Shown: positions 47,672 to 56,454, numbered from the stretch's first letter. The stretch: 64,000 nucleotides of DNA from Pseudoxanthomonas sp. SL93 (GCF_026625825.1 NZ_CP113065.1:2666001-2730000); one strand, 5' to 3'. The notes: generated by a model from the letters alone, not told the origin. Program-made: numbers and translations.

Positions 47672-49072
47672 ATGACCGGTCCGGCCCCAGCAACGCCCCT
47701 GCCACCCTGCGACATCGCGATCATCGGCGGCGGCGCGGGTGGCGTGCTCACCGCCATCCACGCGCTGCATGCGGCCACCACGCCGGCCCGCATCGTGATG
47801 ATCGAACCGCATGCCACGCTCGCGCGCGGCGTCGCCTATGCCACGCCCTATGCCGAGCACCTGCTCAACGTGCCGGCCAAGCGCATGAGCGCTTTCGACG
47901 GCGTGCCGGAAGACTTCCTCGATTTCGTCGTCGACACCACACCCGCCGAGGAGGCGGACCGCGACGCGCTTGGCTGCGCCTACATCGAGCGGCGCCGCTA
48001 CGGCGATTACCTGCGCGACCGCCTTCGACGCGCGATCGAGGCCAGTCCTGCCACTCTGCAGGTCGTGCAGGACCACGTGGACGGCATGGATGTCCGCGAT
48101 GATGGCGTGACGCTGTTGCTCGCTCACCACGGCACCTTGCAGGCCGCGGGTGCGGTACTCGCCGTCGGCAACACGCCCAAGCCGTTGCCGGCACGTGGGG
48201 CGCCGCAACTGCCCGCAGGCACGTCGCTGCCGGCATGGGACTTCGCCGGCGTGAAGGCGATCGCGGCCGATGCGGACATCTGCATCGTCGGCTCCGGCCT
48301 GAGCATGGTGGACACCGTGCTGAGCCTGGCCGACCACGGGCATCGCGGCCGCATCCGCGTGCTGTCGCGCCACGCGCTGCTGCCGCTGTCGCACACCGCG
48401 CACGCCGTGGCCGATTTCGACGCCGAACCACTGCTGGCCATGGGCCTGCGCCAGCGCATGCGCTTCCTGCGCCAGGCCGCGCGGGATGCCGCCGCGCAAG
48501 GCCTGCCCTGGCAGGCGGTGATGGAACGCATCCGCCCGCACGGCCAGGCGCTGTGGCAGTCCATGCCGGTCAGCGACCAGCGCCGCTTCCTGCGCCACGT
48601 GGTGCGCCTGTGGGACGTGCATCGCCACCGCATCGCACCGCAGGTGCACGCGCAGCTGCAGGCCATGCTCGACCGCGGCCAGCTGCAGCTGCACCGCGGC
48701 CGCCTGGATACCGTGGTCGGCCACGCCGGCCGCGTGCGCGTGACCACCCGCCTGCGCGACGGCCGCGCGGAACAGTTCGACGTGGACTGCGTGGTCAACG
48801 CCACCGGCGTGGAACTGCGCGCGCAGACCATGCGCAACCCATTGCTGCACGACCTGCTGGGCAAGGGCCACGCCCAGCCCGGCCCACACGGCATCGGCCT
48901 GAAGGCCGCACGCGACGGCCGGCTGGTGGATGCGGACGGCGGGACGCTGCCGCGCGTGTTCGCCATCGGCAGCCTGCGCATTGGCTGCGTGTGGGAAAGC
49001 ATCGCGGTACCCGAACTGCGCGGGCAGGCCGAGACCGCGGCGCGCGAACTGCTGGCGCTGTCCGGCCACTGA
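47672..49072 (+). CDS. FAD/NAD(P)-binding oxidoreductase-like protein
   Basis: A 466-residue protein with a Rossmann FAD motif IAIIGGGAGGVLTAIHAL, second dinucleotide motif CIVGSGLSMVDTVL and ending ATGVELRAQTM...IGSLRIGCVWES, as in NAD_binding_9-type proteins (HI0933-like relatives). The family links to thioredoxin-like or siderophore-related functions in some bacteria, but the substrate here is unknown. Start at 47672 is preferred over in-frame ATG at 47642. Confidence 0.82.
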   Translation: MTGPAPATPLPPCDIAIIGGGAGGVLTAIHALHAATTPARIVMIEPHATLARGVAYATPYAEHLLNVPAKRMSAFDGVPEDFLDFVVDTTPAEEADRDALGCAYIERRRYGDYLRDRLRRAIEASPATLQVVQDHVDGMDVRDDGVTLLLAHHGTLQAAGAVLAVGNTPKPLPARGAPQLPAGTSLPAWDFAGVKAIAADADICIVGSGLSMVDTVLSLADHGHRGRIRVLSRHALLPLSHTAHAVADFDAEPLLAMGLRQRMRFLRQAARDAAAQGLPWQAVMERIRPHGQALWQSMPVSDQRRFLRHVVRLWDVHRHRIAPQVHAQLQAMLDRGQLQLHRGRLDTVVGHAGRVRVTTRLRDGRAEQFDVDCVVNATGVELRAQTMRNPLLHDLLGKGHAQPGPHGIGLKAARDGRLVDADGGTLPRVFAIGSLRIGCVWESIAVPELRGQAETAARELLALSGH

Positions 49073-49148
49073 GCCCGGCCCTGCGGCCTTACGCAGGAAG
49101 CAGCACGCAGTACACTCGACGGCAGGTTGAGCGCCGGGGGAGAGGGCG

Positions 49149-52100
49149 TTGGTTTCCAGCTGGATCCTGCTGTTGGTGTCCATCGGCTACGCGGCGCTGC
49201 TGTTCGGCGTGGCGTGGTGGGGCGACCGTCGCCCGATGTACCCCGACCGCCCCTGGCTGCGGCCGGTGGTCTACAGCCTGGCGCTGGCGGTGTACTGCTC
49301 CTCGTGGACCTTCTACGGCGCGGTCGGCAGCGCGGTGCGCAACGGCCTGGGCTACCTGCCCATCTACCTGGGCCCGGTCCTGCTGCTGCTATTCGGCTGG
49401 CGCATCATCGAACGGCTCGCGCTGATCGCGCGCAGCGAGAACACCGTCTCCATCGCCGACTTCATTTCCTCGCGCTACGGCCGCTCGCGCCGGCTCGCCG
49501 CGCTGGTCACGGTGATCGCGCTGATCGGCGTGGTGCCGTACCTCGCGTTGCAGTACAAGGCCGTGGCGATGAGCCTGAGCGTGCTCAGCGGCGAAGGTGG
49601 TGACAGTGCGCATGGTTTCTTCACCGATCCGGCGCTGTACGTGGCCCTGCTGATGGCGCTGTTCGCCGCGTTGTTCGGCACCCGCCAGGTCGATGCCACC
49701 GAGCACCATCACGGCATGATGCTGGCGATCTCGCTGGAGTCGGTGGTCAAGCTGGTGGCGATGATCGCCGTCGGTGTGTTCGCCTACCTGTGGCTGGATG
49801 GCAACGCCATCCGCGTGACCGATTCCGCGCGCACGCTGTTCGAGAACGCGCCGCCGGTCGGCTTCATCGCGCAGACGCTGCTCGGTTTCCTGGCCATCGT
49901 CTGCCTGCCACGGCAGTTCCACGTGGCCGTGGTGGAATGCAGCGACGTGGGCGACATCCGCAAGGCGCGCTGGCTGTTCGGCGGTTACCTGGTGCTGTTC
50001 TCGCTGATGGTGGTGCCCGTCGCGGCCGCCGGCGTGGCGCTGTTCGGCGGGACCGACGTGGCCCACGACAGCTACGTCCTGGCGTTGCCGCTGGCGGAAG
50101 GGCGCACGGCGCTGGCGATCATCGCCTACGTGGGCGGCTTCTCGGCGGCCACCGGCATGGTCATCGTGGCCAGCATCGCGCTGGCCACCATGGTCAGCAA
50201 CGACCTGGTCATGCCGGTGCTGCTGCGGCGTGGCTGGGCCCAGCACCACGCCGAAGCGGACGTCGCTTCGCGGGTGTTGTGGATCCGCCGCCTGGCCATC
50301 CTGCTGCTGGCGCTCACCGCGTACAGCTATTACCGCAGCAGCAGCAACGACAGCACGCTGGCGTCGTATGGCCTGATGGCGTTCGCGGCGGTGGCGCAGT
50401 TCGCGCCCGCGCTGATCGGCGGCCTGTACTGGCGCGGCGCCAGCCGACGCGGCGTGGAAGTGGGCATGGTGCTGGGCTTCGCCACGTGGATCTACACGCT
50501 GCTGCTGCCGACGATGACGCAGGCCGGCTGGTTCGATTCGCACTGGCTGCACGCCGGTCCGTTCGGCATCAGCTGGCTGCGGCCACAGCAACTGTTCGGA
50601 CTGATCGGCTGGGACACGCTGACCCACGGCACGTTCTGGTCGCTGCTGGTCAACACGGGCGCGATGATGATCGTATCCGCGCGCTCGCGCCCCGGCGTGG
50701 ACGAACGCCTGCGTGCGGCGCCGTTCCTGGACCCGTACGCGCAGCGCCCGGCACTGATCGCGGGCGAGTGGCCGGGCAGCGTGCGGGTCGGCGACCTGCA
50801 GACCCTGGCCGAGCGCGTGGTGGGCGAGCGCCACGCACGCCGCGCCTTCAACGAACATGCACAGGTGCTGGGCCGCGAGCTGCAGCCCAACGCACCGGCG
50901 GACCGCGCGTGGGTGCAGTTCACCGAGCGTCTGCTGGCAGCGGCCATCGGCGCGGCCTCCGCGCGCATCGTGCTGACCAGCGTGCTGCGGGGTTCGGGCA
51001 TGGAACTGGGCGAAGTGGTGGCGGTGCTGGACCAGGCGGGTCAGGAACTGCGCTTCAACCGCGAGATCCTGTCCACCACGCTGGAAAACATCAGCGCCGG
51101 CGTCAGCGTGGTCGACCCGGCGATGCGGCTGGTCGCGTGGAACCGGCGCTACCAGCAGATGTTCGGCTATCCCGACGGCATGCTGTACGTGGGTCGCCCG
51201 GTCGCCGACCTGATCCGCTACAACGCCGAACGCGGCGAGCTGGGCGAAGGCGATGTCGACGAACAGGTCAACAAGCGCATCCGCTACATGCGCGCGGGCT
51301 CACCGCACATCTTCGAGCGCGTGCGCGCCGACGGCCAGGTCATCGAGATGCGCGGGCAGCCGCTGCCGGGTGGCGGTTACGTCACCAGCTACAACGACAT
51401 CACCGATTTCAAGCACGCCGAAGCGCTGCTGCTGGAAACGAACGAGACGCTGGAGCAGCGCGTGGCCGAGCGCAGCCACGCGGCGGAAACCGCGCAGCAG
51501 TCGCGTACGCGCTTCCTGGCCGCGATCAGCCATGACGTACTGCAACCGCTGAATGCGGCGCGCCTGTTCGTCAGCGCCCTGCGCGACAGCGAACAGGGCG
51601 CCGACCCGCAGGCGCAGGAGCGCCAGCACTTGGCCGAACGCGTCGATGCCTCGCTGCGCGCGGCCGAAGAGCTGCTGGATGGCCTGCTGGACGTGTCGCG
51701 CCTGGATGCAGGCGGCCTGCACACGCAGATCACCGACTTCGACGTGGGCGAGCTGCTGCGCGAACTGGCCGCGCAGTACGCCCCGGTCGCGGCCGGTCGC
51801 GGATTGAAGCTGCGCGTGCACGCGCGCGCCATCCCGGTGCGCAGCGACCGCCGCCTGCTGCGCCGGGTGCTGCAGAACTTCCTGGCCAATGCGCTGCGCT
51901 ACACGCGCGAGGGACGCATCGTCATCGGCATGCGCGTGCACGGCGACGACATCCTCCTGCAGGTCTGGGACACCGGCCCGGGCATTCCCGACAACCACAT
52001 GCGGCAGATCTACGACGAGTTCCATCGCTACCAGCAGCCGTTTGACTGGGGCGAACGGGGTCTTGGCCTGGGTCTGTCGATCTGCCAGCGCATCTCCCGC

Positions 52101-52646
52101 TTGCTGCAGCACGAGCTGGATGCGCGCAGCACGGTGGACCGCGGCAGCATGTTCTCCATCGTCGTGCCGCGCGGCGCCCCGCTCAGCGAACGTCGCACGT
52201 CGGCGCGCCGTGCCGCGCTTGCCAACGATTCGCTGGCGGGCATGCGCGTGCTGTGCGTGGACAACGACCGCGAGATCATCGACGGCATGCGCGCGTTGCT
52301 GGGGCGCTGGCAGGTGGAGGTGATCACCGCCACCACGGTGGACGAGGCGCTGGAGCAGATTGCGCAGGCCCCCACGGTGATGCTGGTGGATTACCACCTG
52401 CACGACCGCCTGGATGGCCTGGCCACGCTGGACGCCCTGCGCGCCGCCAGCCCCGGCCCGATCGCCGGCGCCCTGCTCACCGCCGACGGCCGCGACGAAC
52501 TGAAACGCGAAGCACGAGAGCGCGGCTACCGCTTGCTGACAAAGCCGGTAAAGCCCGCATCACTGCGCGCCTTCCTGGCAGCGCATTACGTGCCGGGGCA
52601 GGTGCCGGTGGGTGAGTCGGCCGCCCCGATATTGGGCAATCCGTGA
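49149..52646 (+). CDS. Hybrid sensor histidine kinase with sodium/solute symporter domain
   Basis: A 1165-residue protein: N-terminal SSS-type transporter domain with about 13 helices (residues 1-520), a PAS domain (~640-740; LENISAGVSVVDPAMRLVAW), a coiled segment, a HisKA domain with FLAAISHDVLQPLNAARLF (phosphoacceptor His795), a HATPase_c domain (FLANALRYT, DTGPGIPD, GLGLGLSIC), and a receiver domain (LCVDNDREIIDGM, VMLVDYHLHDRLDG with Asp1081). Start codon is TTG with GGGGGAGAGGG ahead. It resembles CbrA/NahK-like kinases, whose symporter domain may sense a transported nutrient. It is the last core gene; the integron array follows. Confidence 0.93.
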   Translation: MVSSWILLLVSIGYAALLFGVAWWGDRRPMYPDRPWLRPVVYSLALAVYCSSWTFYGAVGSAVRNGLGYLPIYLGPVLLLLFGWRIIERLALIARSENTVSIADFISSRYGRSRRLAALVTVIALIGVVPYLALQYKAVAMSLSVLSGEGGDSAHGFFTDPALYVALLMALFAALFGTRQVDATEHHHGMMLAISLESVVKLVAMIAVGVFAYLWLDGNAIRVTDSARTLFENAPPVGFIAQTLLGFLAIVCLPRQFHVAVVECSDVGDIRKARWLFGGYLVLFSLMVVPVAAAGVALFGGTDVAHDSYVLALPLAEGRTALAIIAYVGGFSAATGMVIVASIALATMVSNDLVMPVLLRRGWAQHHAEADVASRVLWIRRLAILLLALTAYSYYRSSSNDSTLASYGLMAFAAVAQFAPALIGGLYWRGASRRGVEVGMVLGFATWIYTLLLPTMTQAGWFDSHWLHAGPFGISWLRPQQLFGLIGWDTLTHGTFWSLLVNTGAMMIVSARSRPGVDERLRAAPFLDPYAQRPALIAGEWPGSVRVGDLQTLAERVVGERHARRAFNEHAQVLGRELQPNAPADRAWVQFTERLLAAAIGAASARIVLTSVLRGSGMELGEVVAVLDQAGQELRFNREILSTTLENISAGVSVVDPAMRLVAWNRRYQQMFGYPDGMLYVGRPVADLIRYNAERGELGEGDVDEQVNKRIRYMRAGSPHIFERVRADGQVIEMRGQPLPGGGYVTSYNDITDFKHAEALLLETNETLEQRVAERSHAAETAQQSRTRFLAAISHDVLQPLNAARLFVSALRDSEQGADPQAQERQHLAERVDASLRAAEELLDGLLDVSRLDAGGLHTQITDFDVGELLRELAAQYAPVAAGRGLKLRVHARAIPVRSDRRLLRRVLQNFLANALRYTREGRIVIGMRVHGDDILLQVWDTGPGIPDNHMRQIYDEFHRYQQPFDWGERGLGLGLSICQRISRLLQHELDARSTVDRGSMFSIVVPRGAPLSERRTSARRAALANDSLAGMRVLCVDNDREIIDGMRALLGRWQVEVITATTVDEALEQIAQAPTVMLVDYHLHDRLDGLATLDALRAASPGPIAGALLTADGRDELKREARERGYRLLTKPVKPASLRAFLAAHYVPGQVPVGESAAPILGNP

Positions 52647-52958
52647 TCGTGTTATGCCTGCGAAGCCAGTGAAAGCCGCTGCAACTGTGCCGAACAGGAG
52701 GTCTAAATCCCGCAAGCATCGGCGAATTTCGACCATCGCCGGCCATGCCAGCGCACGACCCTGCAGAATGATTAGCACCGCGCATCCGCGGGCGTAACAC
52801 GCTACGCCACCTCACTCCGCATAACGCATCGGCCCGCCGCGCAAGGATTTCCGCGCTCTATCGCCAAGGCATTGCTTCAGAACGCTTTCTAACCGGTTGA
52901 CGCAATCGGTAACGCACACCCAGAATCGTGCTACACCCCATTGAGGGGTCTAATAGGT
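52647..52958. other. Junction between core chromosome and cassette array
   Basis: 312 nt without a supported plus-strand gene. An integron integrase and attI site would be expected here from attC orientation but neither is seen. A TTCTAAC box (52887-52893), a CCCC/GGGG hairpin (52936-52948) and TAATAGGTGTTAGGC at the right end look like a degenerate attC or attI. A minus-strand ORF (52560-52778) with LLFGTVAAAFTGFAGI breaks off and overlaps the kinase. Confidence 0.6.
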
Positions 52959-52969
52959 GTTAGGCGGCT

Positions 52970-53248
52970 ATGGAGAGTAGCGACGAGGCTAGTCTGAGAG
53001 ACATTGCTGAGAGGCTCTTGGCAAACGACTTCCATGCCTATATCAGACATGATGGCGCCACCCCTTTGCTCTTTGCGCTCGGTGCCAAGAAGTCTCATTC
53101 CGTTGACTTCCGACGCAGAGACAAGGCTTTAGTAATTGAGTACTGGTATGGACACCCGGACGATGACTTCATCTCAGAGCAGGTGGTACCCACATTTGAG
53201 GCGGCCTTTGGTCCCATCAGCGCATGGCTTGCCCGGGACGCCGCCTAA
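52970..53248 (+). CDS. Cassette 1: small soluble protein of unknown function
   Basis: A 92-residue acidic protein (MESSDEASLRDIAERLL, IEYWYGHPDDDFISEQVVP). The ATG lies 11 nt after the start of the cassette (GTTAGGC at 52959) and the TAA stop is the R'' box of attC 1. No signal peptide or membrane helix. Cassette ends GCCGCCTAAC, the reverse complement of its start GTTAGGCGGC. Confidence 0.7.
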   Translation: MESSDEASLRDIAERLLANDFHAYIRHDGATPLLFALGAKKSHSVDFRRRDKALVIEYWYGHPDDDFISEQVVPTFEAAFGPISAWLARDAA

Positions 53249-53302
53249 CAATTCATTCAAGCCGAACCCGCTTCGCGGGTCGGCTTAATTCTGGTGTTAG
53301 CC
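53243..53302 (+). repeat. attC 1
   Basis: R'' GCCTAAC, R' GTTAGCC, hairpin stem ACCCG/CGGGT, tail TTAATTCTGG. 60 nt. Confidence 0.9.
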
Positions 53303-53305
53303 ATC

Positions 53306-53680
53306 ATGCCCACTTCCCCGCAAGTCATTGATGTAAGGCCGCCGACGCCAGATGAGCTTGATGCGCTCAGCACCTTTAGTACGATTAGTCTCGTCGTTGC
53401 TGTTCTGGCCTTTCTCTGTGTTGCAGTAGCCGCCTCTCTTGTAGCCGCCAAAACACGCCTCCCTGGGCGGTATGGAGTTCTCGCCAGTATTCTCCTGCTC
53501 CCAATTTGGTGGATTTTCGAGCAGTCAATGGGTGGCAGCTTAGAGATGACTTTCGGTCCAGCAGCGCTTCTAGTGGCTGTAATCGTGTACGCACTCTTTG
53601 CCACTTTGTTCTCTGTTAGCTTTGTGCGGATGTGCGTGAATTTTCTCAGGCACGCGCCAAGCAGCCATAATGATGGCTAA
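53306..53680 (+). CDS. Cassette 2: three-helix membrane protein
   Basis: A 124-residue protein with a short polar N-terminus and hydrophobic segments at about 25-48, 60-76 and 85-112. The ATG lies in the cassette start GTTAGCCATCATG; an in-frame GTG inside attC 1 (53294) could add four residues. The stop TAA is in the R'' box of attC 2. Start and end of the cassette are complementary over 12 nt. Function unknown. Confidence 0.72.
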   Translation: MPTSPQVIDVRPPTPDELDALSTFSTISLVVAVLAFLCVAVAASLVAAKTRLPGRYGVLASILLLPIWWIFEQSMGGSLEMTFGPAALLVAVIVYALFATLFSVSFVRMCVNFLRHAPSSHNDG

Positions 53681-53734
53681 CAATTCATTCAAGCCGAACC
53701 CGCTTTGCGGGTCGGCTTAATTCAGGTGTTAGGC
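53675..53734 (+). repeat. attC 2
   Basis: R'' GGCTAAC, R' GTTAGGC. Loop variant CTTTGCGGG instead of CTTCGCGGG, so one stem pair is a wobble. 60 nt. Confidence 0.9.
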
Positions 53735-53905
53735 CGTTGGGTTGGCGCGTCAAGGTGGCATCGCTTGCCTTCGGCGACGGCGTCGTAGTTCGCCCATCCG
53801 GTGCTCTTCGGACGGGTTCCCAGGCAAGCGCCTCACCGGTTGGAGCCCGTGCACCCCACCCCAGCGGCTCGCCTGCATCCGGCGCCTCTTTCTGGTACAA
53901 CGCTC
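53735..53905 (+). ncRNA. Cassette 3: ORF-poor repeated cassette (copy 1)
   Basis: About 170 nt nearly identical to cassettes 20 and 24. It contains the shared block CCCCACCCCAGCGGCTCG and ends GGCGCCTCTTTCTGGTACAA. A reading frame LGWRVKVASLAFGDG starts at TTG 53737 but runs on through attC 3 into cassette 4, and a 1-nt difference from copies 2 and 3 (GGTGCTC against GGTCGCTC) shifts it, so protein coding is unlikely. Candidate structured RNA, perhaps of the sRNA-Xcc1 type known from Xanthomonas integron cassettes. Confidence 0.45.
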
Positions 53906-53965
53906 GCCTAACAATTCATTCAAGCCGAACCCGCTTCGCGGGTCGGCTTAACTCAGGTGTTAGGC
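53906..53965 (+). repeat. attC 3
   Basis: R'' GCCTAAC, R' GTTAGGC, tail TTAACTCAGG. 60 nt. Confidence 0.9.
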
Positions 53966-53979
53966 CGCTAAGGAACTAC

Positions 53980-54480
53980 ATGAGACACTTGATTCTTCTG
54001 TCCCTATTGCTGACATCTACCTTTACTTTTGCTCAATCAGTCCCTCCTCATGCCGATGTAAGGCAATACCTCGTCGTCGTTGCACACCAAATGAGGATTG
54101 CTCAGAGCTTTAAACACGGAATTAACGCAGAAAAGACCAGATCGGGCTCCATTAGCGGACAAGCACAGGCCGCCCTGCAGATGGATGACAAGCAGCTTGA
54201 GGAGCTATTTGCAGACGTCCTGGCCTCCAAAATCTCCATCCAGGAGGCGAGGGAGGCATATGAGTTTCACAGTTCGGTCGCAGGCGAGGCCTTGATAGCG
54301 TCGCAAGCAAGAGACCCAATGAATCCCAGTCCGACGCTCAACCTCACCCCACCACAGATTGTTGCAATCAACGCCTATATGAGCAGCCCAACCGGCAAAA
54401 AACTGGGTGCCCTTATCTCTAGCTCAGCCACATGGGATGAGTTCTCCACCAAGGTCACAGACGCGCTTGAGCGCCCCTAG
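53980..54480 (+). CDS. Cassette 4: exported protein with DUF2059-like C-terminus
   Basis: A 166-residue protein with signal peptide (LILLSLLLTSTFTFA, cleaved before QSVPP). The C-terminal part IVAINAYMSSPTGKKLGALI resembles the DUF2059 repeat 'FYxSPxGKK', found in small periplasmic proteins. It ends with TAG at 54478-54480, seven nt before attC 4. Start: ATG 53980 with AAGGAAC before it. Confidence 0.7.
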   Translation: MRHLILLSLLLTSTFTFAQSVPPHADVRQYLVVVAHQMRIAQSFKHGINAEKTRSGSISGQAQAALQMDDKQLEELFADVLASKISIQEAREAYEFHSSVAGEALIASQARDPMNPSPTLNLTPPQIVAINAYMSSPTGKKLGALISSSATWDEFSTKVTDALERP

Positions 54481-54486
54481 CACGCG

Positions 54487-54546
54487 GCCTAACAATTCAT
54501 TCAAGCCGAACCCGCTTCGCGGGTCGGCTTAATTCAGGTGTTAGGG
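54487..54546 (+). repeat. attC 4
   Basis: R'' GCCTAAC, R' GTTAGGG, standard hairpin. 60 nt. Confidence 0.9.
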
Positions 54547-54551
54547 CGCAC

Positions 54552-55025
54552 ATGAGAGCTGCCGGAATCTCCATAATAACAACCGCGCTACTTGCAACCA
54601 CCGGGTGTTCTACACTCGTCGGTGAGAAGGATCATCTTTGTGCTGAAATGGCAAGATTTGCCAACGCCACGCAACTTGGTACCGAGAGGTCAGTTGAGCT
54701 GAGAACAGACTGGAGCAACTTCAGCAAGTCTTGCGCACACGATGGATATGAGCCTGGCAAGGTCTTCTGCCAATGGCTCATGAGTAACACTTCAACCGAG
54801 TTCGCTCACATAAACATTGGTCGTGCTCTGGCTTGCCTTGATCCATCCGCCAACTATGCAAGTACAGGCCGCGCATCTCCCAGCTATCTGACGGGAAAAG
54901 TGGAGTCGTATTACGCCAAACACGCGGATGAGAACGTACGCATTGAGATTGAGTATGCTGCTGGCATAGAGGGGGAGTGCCCCACACTCAAGATCACTGC
55001 TGAGCGCTGGGAGTTGGACGAGTGA
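54552..55025 (+). CDS. Cassette 5: predicted lipoprotein
   Basis: A 157-residue lipoprotein with lipobox LLATTGCS and six further cysteines in the mature part (HLCAEMARF, KSCAHDG, VFCQWLM, ACLDPSA, GECPTLK). The even Cys number suggests disulfide bonds. The ATG at 54552 follows the cassette start GTTAGGGCGCACATG by the usual few nt. No known family recognised. Confidence 0.72.
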   Translation: MRAAGISIITTALLATTGCSTLVGEKDHLCAEMARFANATQLGTERSVELRTDWSNFSKSCAHDGYEPGKVFCQWLMSNTSTEFAHINIGRALACLDPSANYASTGRASPSYLTGKVESYYAKHADENVRIEIEYAAGIEGECPTLKITAERWELDE

Positions 55026-55029
55026 TGCG

Positions 55030-55089
55030 CCCTAACAATTCATTCAAGCCGAACCCGCTTCGCGGGTCGGCTTAATTCAGGCGTTAGGG
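55030..55089 (+). repeat. attC 5
   Basis: R'' CCCTAAC, R' GTTAGGG; the tail reads TTCAGGCGTTAG, as in aadA-type attC sites. 60 nt. Confidence 0.9.
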
Positions 55090-55101
55090 CGCAGGAGCAA
55101 C

Positions 55102-55551
55102 ATGACCGCATCTCAACCCTCAAAAGATCAGCTGCACCTGGCAAGCATGCTCGGTATCGACATATCTGCCGACACATTTGACGTGGCGGCGGCCCGCCTG
55201 CTTGATCGCGTTGCCTCAGCAATCGGCCACGAGCCAGCCGACCTTTCTAGCGAGCGCCAACGTGCCTTCGCCGAGTCGCTCGGTTATGACGTGGCGCTAG
55301 ATTCAAAGCGTGTTGCAAGCGCCAAGATTGGCGAGGCCCTGCTTGCAAACAACCTCGGCGCAATCAAGTCGCTGAACCTCCAAGCCGGCGATCGTGTGAT
55401 CCGCCTAACCCAGTTTGAGCACGCCGGGGAGCTTCGATCCTTTGAGCAAGAGTTCATCGTTTCTTCAATTCAGCCAAATGGCCGGGTATTCTTCAAGGGT
55501 GGCAACGGCCAGGGCGCTTGGCCCACTCAGCTCAGAAAGCCTGCGCCCTAA
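55102..55551 (+). CDS. Cassette 6: soluble protein of unknown function
   Basis: A 149-residue protein with an N-terminal helical domain (LHLASMLGIDISADTFDVAAA) and a C-terminal beta-rich part (AGDRVIRLTQ, GRVFFKGGNGQGAWPTQLRK). The TAA of attC 6 ends it. The pattern 'LGIDISADTFDVAAARLLD' recurs in small hypothetical proteins near restriction loci in my memory, a weak impression only. Confidence 0.7.
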   Translation: MTASQPSKDQLHLASMLGIDISADTFDVAAARLLDRVASAIGHEPADLSSERQRAFAESLGYDVALDSKRVASAKIGEALLANNLGAIKSLNLQAGDRVIRLTQFEHAGELRSFEQEFIVSSIQPNGRVFFKGGNGQGAWPTQLRKPAP

Positions 55552-55605
55552 CAGTTCATTCAAGCCGAACCCGCTTCGCGGGTCGGCTTAATTCAGGTGT
55601 TAGGG
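55546..55605 (+). repeat. attC 6
   Basis: R'' CCCTAAC, R' GTTAGGG; L'' variant AGTTC instead of AATTC. 60 nt. Confidence 0.9.
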
Positions 55606-55611
55606 CTGCTC

Positions 55612-55902
55612 ATGACCTGCAACGTATGTGACCCAAACGGCACTCACGCCACCGGCGGCTTCACAACGCACGCCCAGTTTCAGACGGAAGAGTCCAGGAT
55701 CGCCGACCTGACCTCTCGCGGCCTTGCCACTACAGTTCCCGGGGCAACTGGTTTCGAGTTGATCTACAGCTGTAACTCGTGCGGTCAATCCTGGGAGTTG
55801 ATTGCTCCAGATTGGCCTCTGCGCGGATACCTTCGTAAAATTTCATCAAGGGAGCCGCGGTTAACTGCTCTGCGCGCCAAGTTTGGTCGGACGCAGCCCT
55901 AA
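55612..55902 (+). CDS. Cassette 7: zinc-ribbon-like protein
   Basis: A 96-residue protein with two CxxC pairs, TCNVCDP at the N-terminus and YSCNSCGQSWEL in the middle, spaced as in a treble-clef or zinc-ribbon fold. The ATG at 55612 is preferred; an in-frame GTG inside attC 6 (55597) would add five residues. Ends with the R'' TAA of attC 7. Confidence 0.7.
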   Translation: MTCNVCDPNGTHATGGFTTHAQFQTEESRIADLTSRGLATTVPGATGFELIYSCNSCGQSWELIAPDWPLRGYLRKISSREPRLTALRAKFGRTQP

Positions 55903-55956
55903 CAATTAATTCAAGCCGAACCCGCTTCGCGGGTCGGCTTAATTCAGGTGTTAGCG
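55897..55956 (+). repeat. attC 7
   Basis: R'' CCCTAAC, R' GTTAGCG; AATTAATTC instead of AATTCATTC. 60 nt. Confidence 0.9.
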
Positions 55957-55959
55957 CCC

Positions 55960-56397
55960 ATGAGAATCATCGCTGCAACGGTCGCATCCATCCTTGTTGC
56001 CGCGGGCTGTTCCGGCCAGGCGCCCCAGCTCCCCCAAGCCGACCGGTCGCCCAACCCGATAGGCTCATTCTTTGTGGGGGTGGATTCTTCCAAGCTGCCT
56101 GAGCCTGCTCGATCCGCAGTTGTATCTGCGGAGAGGGACATTGATCTGGTGCTTCGCGGCCATCCGCCTGCCTGCAAGGATTCCCCGGACAGTGGCGAGT
56201 CAGATGGCGGCACACTGCACTACAAATGCAAACACTACGACCTCACTGTTATGCGCAGCATCTATCAGGTAGGGGATGTTTATGGGTTTATCTATGGGCC
56301 TATCGTCACGTTCCCCGGCGACTATCCGATTTCATACGTTCGTTTTTATAGTAGCCAGGAACTCAGCGCGTTGCTCAAACAGCGGGCTGGGCGCTAA
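55960..56397 (+). CDS. Cassette 8: predicted lipoprotein
   Basis: A 145-residue lipoprotein, lipobox ILVAAGCSG, with FFVGVDSSKLPEPARS and a Cys pair (HPPACKDSP, LHYKCKHYD). Stop TAA is the R'' box of attC 8. Second of three lipoprotein cassettes in the array (5, 8, 9). No family recognised. Confidence 0.72.
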   Translation: MRIIAATVASILVAAGCSGQAPQLPQADRSPNPIGSFFVGVDSSKLPEPARSAVVSAERDIDLVLRGHPPACKDSPDSGESDGGTLHYKCKHYDLTVMRSIYQVGDVYGFIYGPIVTFPGDYPISYVRFYSSQELSALLKQRAGR

Positions 56398-56451
56398 CAA
56401 TTCATTCAAGCCGAAGCCGCTTCGCGGCTCGGCTTAATTCAGGTGTTAGGC
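56392..56451 (+). repeat. attC 8
   Basis: R'' CGCTAAC, R' GTTAGGC; hairpin stem AGCCG/CGGCT instead of ACCCG/CGGGT. 60 nt. Confidence 0.9.
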
Positions 56452-56454
56452 GCC

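Noticed and set aside
53685..53900. Minus-strand ORF in cassette 3
   Set aside because: Frame not kept in the other copies; same Arg/Pro-rich read-out of the attC (RPAKRVRLE) appears opposite every attC.
53737..54480. Single long ORF through cassettes 3 and 4
   Set aside because: It crosses attC 3 and has no fitting start; the independent signal-peptide ORF from 53980 is the real gene of cassette 4.
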